A stretch of DNA of 64,000 nucleotides from Streptomyces griseicoloratus. Its GTDB lineage: Bacteria; Actinomycetota; Actinomycetes; Streptomycetales; Streptomycetaceae. The translations under genes and the position numbers were made by a program. The first letter of the stretch is position 1. The number at the start of each line of letters is the position of its first letter. The notes beneath the pieces are model-generated. The model was not told the DNA's origin, did no database searches, and was given only the letters and a program-made list of their open reading frames with translations. This document shows positions 1 to 7,030 of the stretch, piece by piece. Location of the stretch: the NCBI RefSeq assembly GCF_014534645.1, contig NZ_JACVQF010000200.1, positions 124,001-188,000 of the forward strand. The letters are read 5' to 3'.

Positions 1-402
1 GTGGCCGTGCGGCCAGCCGGCCAGGCCACTACCTTCGGGAGCGTGGCGCGTCGCCTCCTCGACCGAGTCGTGGAAGGCGTACACCGGATACAGGCCGCCG
101 GCCTTGAACACCTTGAGTATCCGGGCATCGGCGCAGGTCAGGAGCAGGGACCCCGCGTGGGCCTGAAGGCCCTTGGTGATCGCCACGATCGTGCCCAGGC
201 CCATGGAGTCCAAGAACGTCACCTGGCACAGATCCAGAACGAAGTGCCGGTGCCCTTCGTCGACGAGGCGGGCGACGGCCTCGCGGATCGCGGGTGAAGA
301 GCAGACGTCCACCTCGCCGGTGACGCTGACGACGGTCCACCCGTTCGTCGTGCAGTGATCGAGCTTGTCGTTCCTCAGGGTGAGCCGTTTGGGCGTCCGC
401 AC
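1..402 (-). CDS. STAS-domain anti-anti-sigma factor, 3' end missing
   Basis: Member of the SpoIIAA/RsbV/BldG family. These bind an anti-sigma kinase when unphosphorylated and so release a sigma factor. From the GTG at 402, 134 codons are visible and no stop is reached before the left edge, so the C-terminus is outside the window. Residues 21-35 carry the first beta strands (VVSVTGEVDV), and the phospho-acceptor motif DSMGLG places the conserved serine at residue 66. The visible length already exceeds a typical 110-130 residue domain, so little is probably lost. The start was chosen because the frame upstream of 402 has no ATG or GTG close by. The partner kinase and sigma factor are not in view. 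Family assignment is strong; the target is unknown. Confidence 0.85.
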   Translation of the reverse strand, partial: MRTPKRLTLRNDKLDHCTTNGWTVVSVTGEVDVCSSPAIREAVARLVDEGHRHFVLDLCQVTFLDSMGLGTIVAITKGLQAHAGSLLLTCADARILKVFKAGGLYPVYAFHDSVEEATRHAPEGSGLAGWPHGH

Positions 403-489
403 TCTCTGCTCTCTGCCTCTCTCGCCGTCCCGAATGTCTCGTTCATCCAGTAAACGGGTCTTGAGTTTCCTGTCACAAGGGTGCGAGTT

Positions 490-1248
490 TCAGATAGTGA
501 GCGAGAGTCCCCTGGTCACCCGGTTCGCCGCGGCGAGCAGCCGTGCGGAGGCGACCTGGATCGTGGACGAACGATCCGCGCGCAGCGAGACACCCAGGGA
601 TCCGAGAGTGTCACCCCTGTACACGGGCACCGCGACGCAGACGGTCCCGAGGGAGTACTCCTCCAGGTCAGTGACGGCCCGGTCGTCGGGGAAGGCGTCG
701 AGCCGCCGCAGCAGCTCCCCGCGGTGGGTGATCGTCCTGGGCGTGAGGTCCGCCAGGGAGTGCCGGGAAAGGTACTCCTGGCGTGCCTCGTCGTCCAGCT
801 CGCGCAGCACACACTTGCCCAGCGCGGTGGCGTGGCCCGCGTCCTCGAAACCCACCCACAGCTCGGCGCGGGGCGCCTGGGGGCCGTCGACGATCTCTGC
901 CACGCGGATCTCGCCGTCCTCGTAGAAGGTGAGGTAGGCGGCGGCGGACAGGTGGTCGCGCAGGGAACCCAGCATCGGGCGGACCCTGCTGAGCAGTGCC
1001 TGTGTCCCACTGGCGTCGTGCAGGACTCCCAGCTTCTCGCCGAGGACGTAGGAGCCGTCCTCCAGCTTGCGCACGTATCCGTCGTGCGCAAGGGTCCGCA
1101 GCAGGTGGTACGTGGTGGCCAGGGCCAGCCCCGTCTCACGCGCCAGCTGCTTGGCCGGTGCGCCGCCTTCATGAGCCCCTACCGCCTCCAGCAGCCGGAA
1201 AGCCCGCTGTACGGAGGTGATGAGCGTGGGGCCTTCTTGAGCGCCCAT
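490..1248 (-). CDS. IclR family transcriptional regulator
   Basis: 252-residue DNA-binding protein with the usual IclR layout. A winged helix-turn-helix spans about residues 10-70 (ITSVQRAFRLLEAV, then ARETGLALATTYHLLRTL). The effector-binding domain follows from about residue 80 and includes the HATALGKCVL stretch typical of the ligand pocket. The frame stays open to 1443, but the extra 65 residues are Arg/Gly-rich and unlike the family, so ATG 1248 is preferred. Its only Shine-Dalgarno-like GGAGG lies very close (1-2 bases), leaving some doubt about the start. It is followed by the STAS gene on the same strand, 87 bp away. No catabolic operon adjoins it, so the ligand cannot be guessed. Confidence 0.85.
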   Translation of the reverse strand: MGAQEGPTLITSVQRAFRLLEAVGAHEGGAPAKQLARETGLALATTYHLLRTLAHDGYVRKLEDGSYVLGEKLGVLHDASGTQALLSRVRPMLGSLRDHLSAAAYLTFYEDGEIRVAEIVDGPQAPRAELWVGFEDAGHATALGKCVLRELDDEARQEYLSRHSLADLTPRTITHRGELLRRLDAFPDDRAVTDLEEYSLGTVCVAVPVYRGDTLGSLGVSLRADRSSTIQVASARLLAAANRVTRGLSLTI

Positions 1249-1455
1249 ACCTCCACCGTGCGCGCGACGGGCGCGCAGGGCAAGCTGCTCCGACGCCCGG
1301 TGCCCCGAGCCGCGGGTCCCCGCCACCGTCGGTCGCAGACCGGTCACCGCCTCGATCCGGTGGGAGGCGGCACCCTCAGTGGTTGCCCGGCTCCGGTCCG
1401 TGCCGACCGGCACGTTCCCGGCTCTGCAGCGGGCCATCGACATCGAGGGCGGAAC

Positions 1456-2385
1456 TCAGGTACGGGGCCAGTCCTGGCCGGCGGTCACCTCCTGCGCGAC
1501 GCGACGCCACCGGGCCTCTCCGCCGGGCAGGGGCCAGGCCCAGGTGAGTTGTGCCGCTGTATTGAGGTCGTGGAGGAGGCGGACGAGTTGCGGGCCGGCG
1601 GTGGCGGCGCCGTCCGGGACAGCGGGGCCGTGGACGGCGCGGAGTCCGGCGAAGCGTGCCAGTTCGTCCTCATAGAAGCCCACGGCGTCATCGATGCGTG
1701 CGGCGAGGTCGTCGCGCGGCACCGTGCGGTGCAACTGCAGCAGCGGAGGCTCGATGGACTCGGCGATCGCCGCGGCGAGCCGTGCGTGGCCGTCCAGGAT
1801 CAGATGGCAGTCCAGGCCACTGACCCACCACAACAGAACCGGTGGGAGCGTCCCTTCGCGGGCCTGCCTGCGGTACGCCTTGACGCTGCTGTCGCCCGGA
1901 CCGGGCATCGGCCGCAGCGGTAGAACCTCCCACGAGCCGGCGTGGAAGAACCAGTCGATGTATCCGTCCGGATGGCCCTCGACGAGCATCGAGCCCCAGT
2001 ACTCGGCGTGCGAAGTGCCGGCGCGGCACCGGCGCTGGAGCGGACTCTCACATGAGAGCAGCCATCGTCCCTCGTGCAATGGGCTGTCCGGCGAGTCCAC
2101 GAGGTACTGCGCGAAGCGGTGAGCCCACCGTTGCGGGCTGCCTGCCAGGACACGGCCCACATCGGCACGCAGCGGCGGGACGAAGGAGCGGTACTCGCCG
2201 GTGCGCCAGAACTCCACGCCCGCGAGGCGCTCGTCGACATCGGCGAGCAGCACGGCCCGCGACTGCTGCGAGACCAGCAGCCGCGGCCCGGCGCTGAACA
2301 CACACAGACCCGGCTGGTGGCGGTCCTGTACGTCCAGGGACAGCCCCACCCACCTGCCGTCGTGCCGCGTGACATCGCTGCGTCG
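1456..2385 (-). CDS. Conserved hypothetical protein with a ParB-like DGHARL motif
   Basis: About 309 residues with no signal peptide or membrane segment. I do not recognise a named family overall. One stretch, LILDGHARLAAA (about residue 195-210), resembles the DGHHRLAA core of ParB/sulfiredoxin-fold proteins, where a nucleotide is bound. Trp-rich segments (YIDWFFHAGSWEV, LLWWVSGLDC) flank it. An alternative ATG at 2400 would add five residues; neither start has a convincing ribosome binding site. It lies between the IclR gene and a small secreted protein on the same strand, without overlaps. Codon use matches its neighbours. Function unknown; the ParB-like reading is tentative. Confidence 0.55.
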   Translation of the reverse strand, partial: RRSDVTRHDGRWVGLSLDVQDRHQPGLCVFSAGPRLLVSQQSRAVLLADVDERLAGVEFWRTGEYRSFVPPLRADVGRVLAGSPQRWAHRFAQYLVDSPDSPLHEGRWLLSCESPLQRRCRAGTSHAEYWGSMLVEGHPDGYIDWFFHAGSWEVLPLRPMPGPGDSSVKAYRRQAREGTLPPVLLWWVSGLDCHLILDGHARLAAAIAESIEPPLLQLHRTVPRDDLAARIDDAVGFYEDELARFAGLRAVHGPAVPDGAATAGPQLVRLLHDLNTAAQLTWAWPLPGGEARWRRVAQEVTAGQDWPRT

Positions 2386-2448
2386 CATGCCGCAGAGCAT
2401 AGACAGGCGGTGAGGGGCGGGATGGAAAAGCCGGGGCCTGGCGGTGTG

Positions 2449-2793
2449 TCAATCGAACAGGACCGACCGCACCTTCAGCCGCTCGGAGCCGCCACCGGTG
2501 AGCGGGCGGAGCCTGAAGGAGTCGCCCTCGCAGTTGGAACCGGTGTAGACCGTCGCCCAGGCGTCCGTGCGGTTCTTCGGCGAATGGCCGGGCTCGGGGT
2601 TCTCCTCGCCGACGCCGTGGAGATTCAGGCACAGGTCGCTCGGCGGGTCGTTGAGGAAGCCGGTCGCCTCATAGCCCTCGACGGTCACGTAGTCGTAGCG
2701 GAACTGCCCCGACGCGGCTGAGGCAGAAGAGGGGACGGCAGCGACGAGCAGGCCGGCGCCGAGAACGGCGGTGAAGGCGGAGCGAAGACGCAT
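2449..2793 (-). CDS. Small secreted protein
   Basis: 114 residues. A Sec signal peptide is clear: MRLR, then a hydrophobic run to about residue 21, then SSASA with likely cleavage near residue 26. The mature part of about 88 residues contains two cysteines (DLCLNLHG and GSNCEGDSF), possibly a disulfide, and ends in a basic/hydrophobic strand. ATG 2793 is chosen because AGAAAGG sits about 8 bases upstream and because it puts the positive n-region at the N-terminus; the open frame extends 13 codons further. No recognised domain. Probably an extracellular protein of unknown role. Confidence 0.7.
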   Translation of the reverse strand: MRLRSAFTAVLGAGLLVAAVPSSASAASGQFRYDYVTVEGYEATGFLNDPPSDLCLNLHGVGEENPEPGHSPKNRTDAWATVYTGSNCEGDSFRLRPLTGGGSERLKVRSVLFD

Positions 2794-2972
2794 CGATGGG
2801 CCTTTCTGCTGGTGGAACAATGCCGCGGCCATCTCTGCCCGCTGAGCCGAACCGCATCCGCGCTTGACACGAACGGATGACGACGAAACGACCCTGCACG
2901 AACTGGTTCCTCCAAGGCATCGAAGGCATCAGCTACGGCCGCCAACCGGCCTGCTCATCACCCGCTGCCGGC

Positions 2973-3449
2973 TCAGCGCACGTCCGTCTCCTCAGTGCCC
3001 GTGCCGGGCTGGAGCATCCCAGTCCCGGGTTCGGCCGTCTCGGGCTGGATCGTGCCTGTTCCGGGTTCGGCCGTCTCGGGCTCGATCGTGCCTGTTCCGG
3101 GCTGGACCTGCTCTGTGCTCGGCGGGACGACCCGGCAGTTCACGAAGATGTCGCTCTGGTCCTCGTTGACCGCGAGAACGGTGTAGTCGACGTTCCTCTG
3201 GAAGCGCGTCAGCAGGAAGTTTCCGTTCTCATCCACATTCAGGCGCTCTGTGGACTCACCGTCGTTGAGGTCCCGCGGAGCCGTGAAGCCCTCGCCGGAG
3301 ATGGTGACGGACATGCCGTTCGCCGCGGGTGTGACCGTGCAGCTTGCGGCGGGTACCGCAGCGGCGGTCGGTGCGAAGACGATCGCACCGGACAGTGCGA
3401 GCGAGGACGCGAGCACGGAGACCACGGTGCGTCGAGGGTGCAGATGCAT
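2973..3449 (-). CDS. Secreted protein with tandem PGTG repeats at the C-terminus
   Basis: 158 residues. The signal peptide spans about residues 1-34 (MHLHPRR, hydrophobic core, APTAAAVPA). The mature domain of about 80 residues (SCTVTPAANGMSVTISGEGF...) looks like a small Ig-like/beta fold with two cysteines. Residues about 115-155 are a low-complexity tail built of repeats around ETAEPGTGTIQP, encoded by near-identical 36-bp units on the DNA. There is no LPxTG motif or lipobox, so it is probably released or loosely wall-associated. It is followed by the other small secreted gene on the same strand. Function unknown. Confidence 0.7.
   Translation of the reverse strand: MHLHPRRTVVSVLASSLALSGAIVFAPTAAAVPAASCTVTPAANGMSVTISGEGFTAPRDLNDGESTERLNVDENGNFLLTRFQRNVDYTVLAVNEDQSDIFVNCRVVPPSTEQVQPGTGTIEPETAEPGTGTIQPETAEPGTGMLQPGTGTEETDVR
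3009..3110. repeat. 36-bp tandem repeat inside the secreted protein gene
   Basis: Two nearly identical 36-bp units plus a partial third, each encoding EPGTGTI(Q/E)PETA. The units keep the reading frame, so copy number can vary without breaking the gene. It is a coding repeat, not a mobile element. Confidence 0.7.
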
Positions 3450-3707
3450 GACAGTGCTCCCATCAGAGAGGCGGGGGAAAGGCCGTCCGCAGAGGCGTCG
3501 GCGTCATCGCCACGAGCACCGCGCGACGGCCTGCAAGGCGGGCCGGCGCCTGCCGTCCTGGGCTCTCGTTGCCGGCGCGTACAGGGCGGCAACCTGGAGG
3601 CCGGAAGGGGACCCGCCGTTCCATGCTCCCCCGCTCTCCCCCACGTGTCGACCGGACGGACGGGCCGCTCCCAGTGCTCGCGCGTTCCTCACCAGGTGTA
3701 CGAGGAC

Positions 3708-4583
3708 TCACCGCGTCGGTCGGGCGATGTCCTGAGTGCCGATGACGGCGAGCAGCCTGAGCAGGTCGGCGCTGTCCGTGCCGACCGCGGGGGTGAACCA
3801 GAGCAGCCGTTGCCGGCCGTCTTCGCTGAACAGGTTGAGGCAGTTGACCTCGATCAGCCCGAGCGTGGGGTGGACGAGGCGCTTGCGGTCGTCCCGCCGG
3901 AACGCCACGTCGTGCTCGGCCCACAGGGCGGCGAACTCGGCGGAGGCGTCGCGCAGTGTGCTGATCATCGAGCTTGCCTCGGTGTCCCTGGCGTCCCGCC
4001 GCGCCGCGGCGGCTCGCAGATCGGCGACGAAGGCACGGGACTGGGCCTCGTGATCGGCTTCGGGATACAGGCGCCGGGCGTCCGGGTCGGTGAACCACCG
4101 GTGGACGAAGCTGGCCCGAGGGCCCCGGAAGCCGGACTGGTCCCCGAGCAGTGCCACCGCGAGCGGGTTCTGCACCAGGGTGACGTGCAAGTCGGTGATG
4201 ACCTGTGCGGGGGTGGAGGTCAGACGATCGAGCAGGTCGAGCATGGCCGGGTGGACGTGCGACGCGGCGCCGTGCACGGGCACCGGGCGGCCCGCGAGGT
4301 GGTAGAGGTAGTCGCGTTCGTCAGCGGTCAGACGCAGGGCCCTCGCCAGCGCGGCGATCATCTGCTCGGACGGCTGGGACCCGGCGCCGCGTTCGAGTTC
4401 GTTGTAGTAGTCCACGGACGCCCCGGCGAGCTGGGCGACCTCTTCCCGGCGCAGGCCGGGCACCCGTCGCCGAGGCCCTGAGGGAAGCCCCACGTCGGCC
4501 GGGCGGATGCGTTCACGCCGCGAACGCAGGAAAGCGCCCAGCTCGGTGTATCTCGTAGATCCTGCGGAGGCCATGCCGTCCAT
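3708..4583 (-). CDS. HTH regulator with MmyB-like ligand-binding domain
   Basis: 291-residue XRE-type regulator. Residues about 12-75 form the helix-turn-helix (RREEVAQLAGASVDYYNELERG is the recognition region) and about 105-275 the MmyB-like PAS-related domain (TPAQVITDLHVTLVQNPLA, SFVHRWFTDPDARRLYPE). Proteins of this widespread Streptomyces family commonly control a divergent oxidoreductase gene, which is the arrangement here: the SDR gene starts 85 bp away with a perfect 21-bp palindrome between them. Two possible starts, ATG 4583 and ATG 4574, lie three codons apart. Likely a repressor of its own gene and of the SDR/tautomerase genes (inference). The ligand is unknown. Confidence 0.88.
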   Translation of the reverse strand: MDGMASAGSTRYTELGAFLRSRRERIRPADVGLPSGPRRRVPGLRREEVAQLAGASVDYYNELERGAGSQPSEQMIAALARALRLTADERDYLYHLAGRPVPVHGAASHVHPAMLDLLDRLTSTPAQVITDLHVTLVQNPLAVALLGDQSGFRGPRASFVHRWFTDPDARRLYPEADHEAQSRAFVADLRAAAARRDARDTEASSMISTLRDASAEFAALWAEHDVAFRRDDRKRLVHPTLGLIEVNCLNLFSEDGRQRLLWFTPAVGTDSADLLRLLAVIGTQDIARPTR

Positions 4584-4607
4584 TGTGCGCTCGGCCGGGC
4601 CGGCGAC

Positions 4608-4628
4608 CCAGGGGATGACATCCCCTGG
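4608..4628. promoter_or_regulatory. Perfect palindromic operator between regulator and SDR
   Basis: 21-bp perfect inverted repeat: arm CCAGGGGATG, one central A, then the reverse complement of the arm. It lies 25 bp before the regulator start and 40 bp before the SDR start, the right place to control both divergent promoters. Assignment to the MmyB-like regulator is by position. Confidence 0.7.
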
Positions 4629-4667
4629 TTGCGCCGGGCGGCACCGCGCATGGTGGAGGGCGTGACC

Positions 4668-5423
4668 ATGAACCAGCCACCCCGAGAACGGGCGACCGAA
4701 CGGGTCGCCGTCGTCACGGGCGGATCGCGCGGCATCGGCCGCGCGGTCTCCCGCAAGCTCGGCCGGCAGGGCCTGGCCGTCGTCGTGAGCTACGCCGGCG
4801 ACGACGCCGCCGCCGAGAAGACCGTGGCGGAGATCGTCGCCGCCGGCGGGCGGGCGATCGGCGTGAAGGCGGACGTAGCGGATGAAAACGCGGTCTCCGC
4901 GCTGTTCGACCGGGCGGAGCGGGAGTTCGGCGGCGTGGATGCCGTCGTGAACGCCGCCGGCCGACTCGCTCTGTCGCCCATCGCCGATCTCGACCTCGCC
5001 GTGCTCGACGCCGTGCACCGCACCAACATCCGCGGCACGTTCGTCGTCGCCCAGCAGGCGGCTCGGCGACTGCGCCCGGGGGGCTCCTTCGTGGCGTTCT
5101 CGACCTCCGTGGTCGGCACCCAGTTCCCCGGCTACGGCGCGTACGTGGCGAGCAAGGGCGCCGTCGAGTCGATCACGCTGATCCTCGCCCGCGAACTGCG
5201 CGGACGGGACATCACCGTGAACACCGTCGCCCCCGGGCCCACGGCCACCGACCTGTTCCTCGACGGCAAGACCCCCGAGCAGATCGACCAGCTCGCCACA
5301 GCCGTTCCGCTGGAGCGGCTGGGCACCCCGGAGGACATCGCCGAGGTGGTCGCCTTCCTCACCAGTCCGGAAGGGCACTGGGTCAACGGCCAGATCCTGC
5401 GGGCGAACGGGGGCTTGGTGTGA
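4668..5423 (+). CDS. SDR family NAD(P)-dependent oxidoreductase
   Basis: 251-residue classical short-chain dehydrogenase/reductase. The cofactor motif TGGSRGIG is at residues 17-24, the NAAG motif at 95-98, and the catalytic pair is Tyr159 and Lys163 (YVASK), with a serine near 145-147. The C-terminal NGQILRANGGLV is typical of the family. ATG 4668 is preferred over the upstream ATG 4629 because GGAGGG lies 7 bases before it. It is transcribed away from the MmyB-type regulator and followed 68 bp later by a tautomerase gene, probably in the same operon. SDRs with this regulator act on small carbonyl compounds; the substrate here is not evident. Confidence 0.9.
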   Translation: MNQPPRERATERVAVVTGGSRGIGRAVSRKLGRQGLAVVVSYAGDDAAAEKTVAEIVAAGGRAIGVKADVADENAVSALFDRAEREFGGVDAVVNAAGRLALSPIADLDLAVLDAVHRTNIRGTFVVAQQAARRLRPGGSFVAFSTSVVGTQFPGYGAYVASKGAVESITLILARELRGRDITVNTVAPGPTATDLFLDGKTPEQIDQLATAVPLERLGTPEDIAEVVAFLTSPEGHWVNGQILRANGGLV

Positions 5424-5491
5424 CGACCTGACCGAACGCCGCAGCGATCAGACCCGAGACCCCTGACGACACCCACACAGAGGAGACACAC

Positions 5492-5701
5492 ATGCCTTTC
5501 GCCAACTTCAAGGTCCCCGCGGGCACCATCACCGACGAGGACAAGAAGAAGATCATCGAGCGCACCACCGAGCTCTATGCGGAGATCTACGGCGAGCGGG
5601 CCCGTCCCACCACCGTCGTGCTCGTCGACGAAGTCGTCGACGGCGGCTGGGGTGTCGCGGGCAATGTCCTGACCGCCGCCATGCTCAACGGCGACGCCTG
5701 A
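5492..5701 (+). CDS. 4-oxalocrotonate tautomerase family protein
   Basis: 69 residues, the size of a single-domain tautomerase. The chain begins Met-Pro (MPFANFKVPAG), so removal of Met exposes the N-terminal proline that serves as the catalytic base in this family. The rest fits the beta-alpha-beta fold (helix DEDKKKIIERTTELYAEIYG, strand TTVVLVDEV). A clear GAGGAG lies about 8 bases upstream. It probably follows the SDR gene in one transcript and ends at a strong hairpin. Keto-enol isomerisation of a small acid is likely; the substrate is unknown. Confidence 0.85.
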   Translation: MPFANFKVPAGTITDEDKKKIIERTTELYAEIYGERARPTTVVLVDEVVDGGWGVAGNVLTAAMLNGDA

Positions 5702-5710
5702 CGATCACGC

Positions 5711-5744
5711 GCGGCGGCCCGACGCCCGGAGCGCGGGCCGCCGC
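5711..5744 (+). terminator. Hairpin terminator after the tautomerase gene
   Basis: Inverted repeat with 11-bp perfect GC-rich arms (GCGGCGGCCCG) around a 12-base loop, 10 bp after the stop codon. There is no T-run, as is usual in Streptomyces. Confidence 0.6.
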
Positions 5745-5786
5745 CACGATCCGCCCTGACCGGGTCCGGCACCCCGGAACAGCAAA

Positions 5787-5804
5787 TGCAACCCACAGGT
5801 TGCA
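5787..5804. promoter_or_regulatory. Palindromic operator 1 before the SRPBCC-ArsR operon
   Basis: Inverted repeat TGCAACC-CACA-GGTTGCA. Together with the next palindrome it gives four TGCAA half-sites upstream of the SRPBCC start at 5860. The likely binder is the ArsR protein encoded second in the operon. Confidence 0.6.
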
Positions 5805-5817
5805 GTCACTCTCGCGA

Positions 5818-5839
5818 TGTGCAATCGTTCAGTTGCACA
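5818..5839. promoter_or_regulatory. Palindromic operator 2 before the SRPBCC-ArsR operon
   Basis: Inverted repeat TGTGCAA, 8-bp spacer, TTGCACA. Its centre lies 33 bp (about three helical turns) from the centre of operator 1, so two dimers could bind the same DNA face. Confidence 0.6.
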
Positions 5840-5859
5840 GCAATGCGAGGGAGCTACCC

Positions 5860-6357
5860 ATGAACGACACCACCTACACCGACGCGGAGCTGGCCGAGCT
5901 CGACCGGATCGCCCGGCAGATCGACATCGACGCCCCGGCCGAACGGGTATGGGAGCTGGTCGTACGGCCCGGCTGGTACATCAACGACGGCGTGGTCGAG
6001 GCCGAGCAGGACCTGCGCTACGAGGGCGACGTGGCCGTGGTGCGCCATCCGTCGCTGGGTGAGTTCCGGTTCCGCACGGTGGAGCTGGACAAGCCTCGCT
6101 ACGCGGCGTTCCGCTGGATCGGAACCCCGTTCCGGGACGGATCGACGCCCTCGACCCTGGTCGAGTTCTGGATCGACGAGCGCGCCGGCGGCGGGGTGAC
6201 CCTGCGCGTGGTGGAGAGCGGGTTCTCCAGCCTCGCCGACGACCCGGCGGCGTGGCTGAAGCAGCGCGAGGGCAACGACAAGGGCTGGCTCACCGAGCTG
6301 GCGGCCGCGAAGGCGTTCGTCGAGAAGAGCGCGCCGGCCCCGACGGGGCGTCCATGA
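5860..6357 (+). CDS. SRPBCC (AHSA1/START-like) domain protein
   Basis: 165-residue single-domain protein of the SRPBCC ligand-binding fold. The pattern is IDIDAPAERVWELVVRP near the N-terminus, a central sheet (FRFRTVELDKPRYAAFRWIG, TLVEFWIDER, VTLRVVESGFSSL), then a long C-terminal helix with a conserved GW turn. These proteins bind hydrophobic small molecules or act as Hsp90-ATPase-activator-like domains. ATG 5860 has GAGGGAG 8 bases upstream; the frame extends upstream through the operators, so the longer version is unlikely. It overlaps the ArsR gene by ATGA, so the two are translationally coupled. SRPBCC-ArsR pairs are common, and the pair is probably self-regulated. Confidence 0.85.
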   Translation: MNDTTYTDAELAELDRIARQIDIDAPAERVWELVVRPGWYINDGVVEAEQDLRYEGDVAVVRHPSLGEFRFRTVELDKPRYAAFRWIGTPFRDGSTPSTLVEFWIDERAGGGVTLRVVESGFSSLADDPAAWLKQREGNDKGWLTELAAAKAFVEKSAPAPTGRP

Positions 6358-6689
6358 CGGCCCCCGCTCTTCCCGTCGTGTGTGCCGCGCTCGGCGACGC
6401 GACGCGCTGGGAGATCCTCACCCGGCTCGGCGAGGGCCCCATGTCGGCGTCCGCGCTGGCCAGGGTCCTGCCGGTGAGCCGGCAGGCGATCGGCAAGCAC
6501 CTGGAGGTGCTGCGGGAGGTCGGGCTGGTCGAGTCCGAGCAGCGCGGACGCGAGGTCGTCTACGTCGCAGTCGGCGCCCGGCTCGGCGCGCTGGCCCGCG
6601 AACTCGACCGGATCGGCCGCTCCTGGCAGACGCGTCTGCTGCGGATCAAGGAGCTGGCGGAGAGCCCCGCATCCGACACGGCCGACTGA
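6354..6689 (+). CDS. ArsR family winged-helix regulator
   Basis: 111 residues. The winged helix spans about residues 5-85: LGDATRWEILTRLGEG, the recognition helix in ASALARVLPVSRQAIGKHLEVLREVGLV, and the wing SEQRGREVVYVAV. There is no CxC or His-rich metal site of the classic metal sensors, so it is probably a non-metal member. The start overlaps the SRPBCC stop (ATGA). Expected to bind the two TGCAA palindromes upstream of the operon (inference). Confidence 0.88.
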   Translation: MTAPALPVVCAALGDATRWEILTRLGEGPMSASALARVLPVSRQAIGKHLEVLREVGLVESEQRGREVVYVAVGARLGALARELDRIGRSWQTRLLRIKELAESPASDTAD

Positions 6690-6721
6690 CGGATGACAGC
6701 AGGACGGCGGACCGCGCTCCG

Positions 6722-6859
6722 GTGCTGCCGCCGACGGCCGACCGGGTCACCTTCCAGGCCGAGCCGGACCGGCTGCGGATCCGGGAGAAGGCGCACACCC
6801 GGGAAGGCGACGCGATCGCCGCCGCCCGAGGGCGCCTGCCCATGACCGCGGTCGCCGCC
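6722..6859 (+). pseudogene. N-terminal remnant of a DUF899 family gene
   Basis: From GTG 6722 the frame reads a start resembling DUF899 proteins (ADRVTFQAEPDRLRIREK, then AHTREGDAIAAARGRLPM) and then loses similarity. About 45 residues of a normally roughly 230-residue thioredoxin-like protein remain. It abuts, in a different frame, the tail of a histidine kinase, so a deletion probably fused two unrelated genes. No functional product is expected. Confidence 0.6.
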
Positions 6860-6861
6860 GA

Positions 6862-7014
6862 CTGTCCATCGTCCACTCCTTGATCACCGCTCATCAGGGC
6901 CGCGTCGAGGTCCGCACCGCCTCCGGGCAGGGCGCCACCTTCCGCGTCCTGCTGCCGTTGCATCCCGACAGCCCCGGCCGCCGGGCGCCCTGTGCGGTGA
7001 AGACCGTCCCCTCG
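6862..7014 (+). pseudogene. C-terminal remnant of a sensor histidine kinase
   Basis: The frame begins abruptly with LSIVHSLITAHQGRVEVRT and continues SGQGATFRVLLPL. These match the end of a HATPase domain, where LSIV is normally preceded by the GLGL G2 box. No start codon, G1 box or H box is present. The frame runs to a stop at 7077, inside the opposing receiver gene. It probably once encoded a kinase partner for the neighbouring receiver protein (inference). Confidence 0.6.
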
Positions 7015-7030
7015 CGCATCCGCCCGGTGG

